From: Agaribacillus sp965228415
GTDB lineage: Bacteria; Bacteroidota; Bacteroidia; Cytophagales; Cyclobacteriaceae
Assembly (NCBI GenBank): GCA_965228415.1
Contig: OZ245814.1
Span: forward strand, 6,200,001 to 6,264,000
DNA: 64,000 nucleotides
Direction: 5' to 3'
Below are positions 62,207 to 64,000 of the stretch, one piece after another. A program made the translations under genes and the position numbers. Positions within the stretch are counted from its first letter, which is position 1; each line of letters begins with the position of its first letter. A model generated the notes under the pieces. It searched no databases, was not told where the DNA came from, and was given only the letters and a program-made list of their open reading frames with translations.

Positions 62207-64000
62207 CTATCGGCCATTAGGTATTTCGATAGTAAACGTACTTCCTTTTTTAAGCTGTGTGGAAAGCTTGATGGTACCGCCTAATTTTTTAATGATCTCT
62301 TTTACAATATATAATCCCAGACCGGAGCCGTTACTTTGCTCGGAAGCCCGGTAGAACATTTTGAAAACCTTGTCCTTGTGATCATCATGTATCCCGTTGC
62401 CATTATCCTGCACCACGATTTTGGCTTTGGAATAGCTGGTTTCTACTGATATCTTTATAAACTGGTCATCCACATATGTTTTTTGATATTGCACGGCATT
62501 TACCAGTAAATTTTGTAAAGCGTCTTTAATCCTGATCGGATCGGAGTAGAAGGGTGTCTGGTCGTCAATAACTAACTCTTTGGTAATATTATCCGCGCCT
62601 TCAAAATATTGCAGGTGCGTAAATATTTCCTCAAATATTTTATTAAAATCCAGTTTTTCATAATTTATCACCAGCCGGGAGTTCCTGGAGTAGTGGATGA
62701 TCTTGTTAATGAAATTATCCAGTTTGTTGATACAATCTGTCATTTTATTCAGGTACTCATTCTTTTTGGTTTGATCATTCTCGATTTTTGAGATATTGAT
62801 CAATCCCAGTACGCTGGCCAGTGGGGCCCGCAAGTCGTGGGCGGCTCTGTAAACGAAATTATCTAACTCATTATTGATTTTTACCAACTCCTCATTTTTG
62901 TCCCGGAGTTTTTCTTCCGAAATTTTTCTGGACTGGATGCTTCGCAGGTAAATGGAAAGCCCCTCGGTTGAGACGTAGCCATGTACTTCAAACCACTGCT
63001 GTGAGGGTTCTATATATTCTTCAAAATGGATGTCAATTTGTTTGTTAAAGGCCTGGTGAAACTGTTCACGCATTTTGCTGGATTGAGAAAATGCCAGCTC
63101 GTCCCAGATCTTTTTCCCAAGTAAGTTTTCCTTTTTTTCATTAAGTAAGATCTCGGCTTGTTTATTAAGGTAGGTAAACTTCCATTCACTATTAATTATG
63201 AACATTGCATCAGTGATGCTCTCCAATATATTGATGCTTCTTTTGGCCGAACTTAAAAGTTTTTCCTCTGTTTCTTTCTTGTCGGTGATATCGGTTTCAA
63301 TAATCACATAATTAATTAATTCCTCATTTTCATTGAAGACCGGGCTTACATCCAAATGAAGCCAATAGATAGTTCCGTTCTTTTTATAGCTTACCGTTTC
63401 ACCGGTGAATTTTTTTCCGGCGCTTATCATTTGCAGGATGCGCTTATCGAAACCGGCATAATTAAAATCTTTGGAGAGGTAAAATGGTTTTTCACCTATA
63501 CATTCCGTTATTTTATACCCGGTTATCTGACAATAGCCATTATTAACCCATTCGATGCTGCCGTTGGCGTCGGTGATGATCACGCCGTTATGTGTTTTAG
63601 TGGCCAGCCAGGAGAGTTTTGTTAAATCAAACTGAAGATCTGCAGCTAGTTTTTGTATGAAAACTGCCACCAGAAAACCTGGCTTCAGTGTATCCAACCG
63701 GATCAGAAACTTATCAGAATTGGTAGTTTTGGCGGTTTTATAGGCGATGAATTGTACCGGTGGTTTTTGTCCCTGCAGCGCAACCCCAAATGCATCAAGG
63801 AATTGTTTTTCTTCCTGAAATCTAAAACATTTGAGCAGGTCCTTGCCAGTCTCTAACCCTTTATTCAGAACTAGTGCTCCTGCACTGGTTTCTTCAATTT
63901 GCAACTCGTTATCAAGGATTACAAAGGCGCTGGTATTGTCTAATAAAGATTTGTACTGGCTCTCGGAATTTTTAATTTTATCAACTTCCAGTTTCTGGAG
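62207..64000 (-). CDS. Multi-PAS sensor histidine kinase (cut by right edge)
   Basis: The frame extends beyond the TTG at 63904 to the window edge: the 32 extra codons read LQKLEVDKIKNSESQYKSLL and on into a PAS fold, so the N-terminus lies outside. In order: PAS about 1-115 of the visible part, a second PAS with ITDANGSIEWVNNGYCQITGY, a third PAS with LESITDAMFIINSEWKFTYLN, HisKA with AAHDLRAPLASVLGL, and ATPase domain with NLLVNAVQYQ, DNGNGIHDD and GSGLGLYIVKEIIKKLGG. No membrane helix is visible. No response regulator is adjacent, so it may act on a distant partner. It converges with the redox-like operon 25 bases away. Confidence 0.9.
   Translation of the reverse strand, partial: LQKLEVDKIKNSESQYKSLLDNTSAFVILDNELQIEETSAGALVLNKGLETGKDLLKCFRFQEEKQFLDAFGVALQGQKPPVQFIAYKTAKTTNSDKFLIRLDTLKPGFLVAVFIQKLAADLQFDLTKLSWLATKTHNGVIITDANGSIEWVNNGYCQITGYKITECIGEKPFYLSKDFNYAGFDKRILQMISAGKKFTGETVSYKKNGTIYWLHLDVSPVFNENEELINYVIIETDITDKKETEEKLLSSAKRSINILESITDAMFIINSEWKFTYLNKQAEILLNEKKENLLGKKIWDELAFSQSSKMREQFHQAFNKQIDIHFEEYIEPSQQWFEVHGYVSTEGLSIYLRSIQSRKISEEKLRDKNEELVKINNELDNFVYRAAHDLRAPLASVLGLINISKIENDQTKKNEYLNKMTDCINKLDNFINKIIHYSRNSRLVINYEKLDFNKIFEEIFTHLQYFEGADNITKELVIDDQTPFYSDPIRIKDALQNLLVNAVQYQKTYVDDQFIKISVETSYSKAKIVVQDNGNGIHDDHKDKVFKMFYRASEQSNGSGLGLYIVKEIIKKLGGTIKLSTQLKKGSTFTIEIPNGR

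Overview
The window reads as chromosome of a marine or environmental Bacteroidota, most likely Cytophagales. The grounds are a SusC/SusD pair with an ECF sigma factor and FecR-type anti-sigma factor, several TonB-dependent receptors with carboxypeptidase-regulatory-like N-termini, a DUF4249 lipoprotein beside a receptor, and a long array of double-FtsX permeases that carry the N-terminal 'permease prefix' domain. No rRNA, tRNA, CRISPR array or intact transposase was seen. The taxonomic call is inference from gene content.

Region 1 (1-19745, all on the minus strand) is a sulfated-polysaccharide utilisation locus. Read in the direction of transcription it holds an ECF sigma factor, FecR, SusC with an STN signalling domain, SusD, a 14-motif FG-GAP/UnbV lipoprotein, then sulfatases and one clan GH-D (alpha-galactosidase-like) lipoprotein in the order sulfatase, sulfatase, sulfatase, sulfatase, glycosidase, sulfatase, and finally the start of an AraC-type regulator. 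All five sulfatases keep the Cys-type formylglycine motif. Hairpins separate FecR from SusC and SusD from the enzymes. The simplest reading is import and desulfation of a sulfated galactose-containing glycan, regulated by trans-envelope signalling.

Region 2 (20384-28810) holds two enolase-superfamily enzymes with twin-arginine signals in convergent orientation, a sterol-desaturase-family membrane hydroxylase, and an outer-membrane beta-barrel receptor divergent from a LytS/LytTR two-component pair.

Region 3 (28892-45029) is one minus-strand operon: a PadR repressor followed by six tandem, diverged copies of an 860-885 residue MacB-like permease with a prefix domain. No ATPase partner is in the window. 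Five of the six permeases appear to start with TTG.

Region 4 (45030-48028) is an AT-rich accessory patch of unrelated single genes (small membrane protein, leucine-rich-repeat protein, penicillin-binding-protein-like serine hydrolase), hairpins, and what looks like the 3' end (domains V-VI) of a group II intron without its reverse transcriptase.

Region 5 (48029-64000) holds a TonB receptor/DUF4249 pair, a lone acyl carrier protein, an NtrY/NtrC-type sigma-54 two-component system divergent from pyruvate carboxylase, a DUF6338-like membrane protein, a four-gene putative redox operon (two small membrane-anchored proteins, a ferric-reductase-like/Rieske fusion, and a membrane-anchored protein with a Cys/His cluster), and a multi-PAS histidine kinase cut by the right edge.
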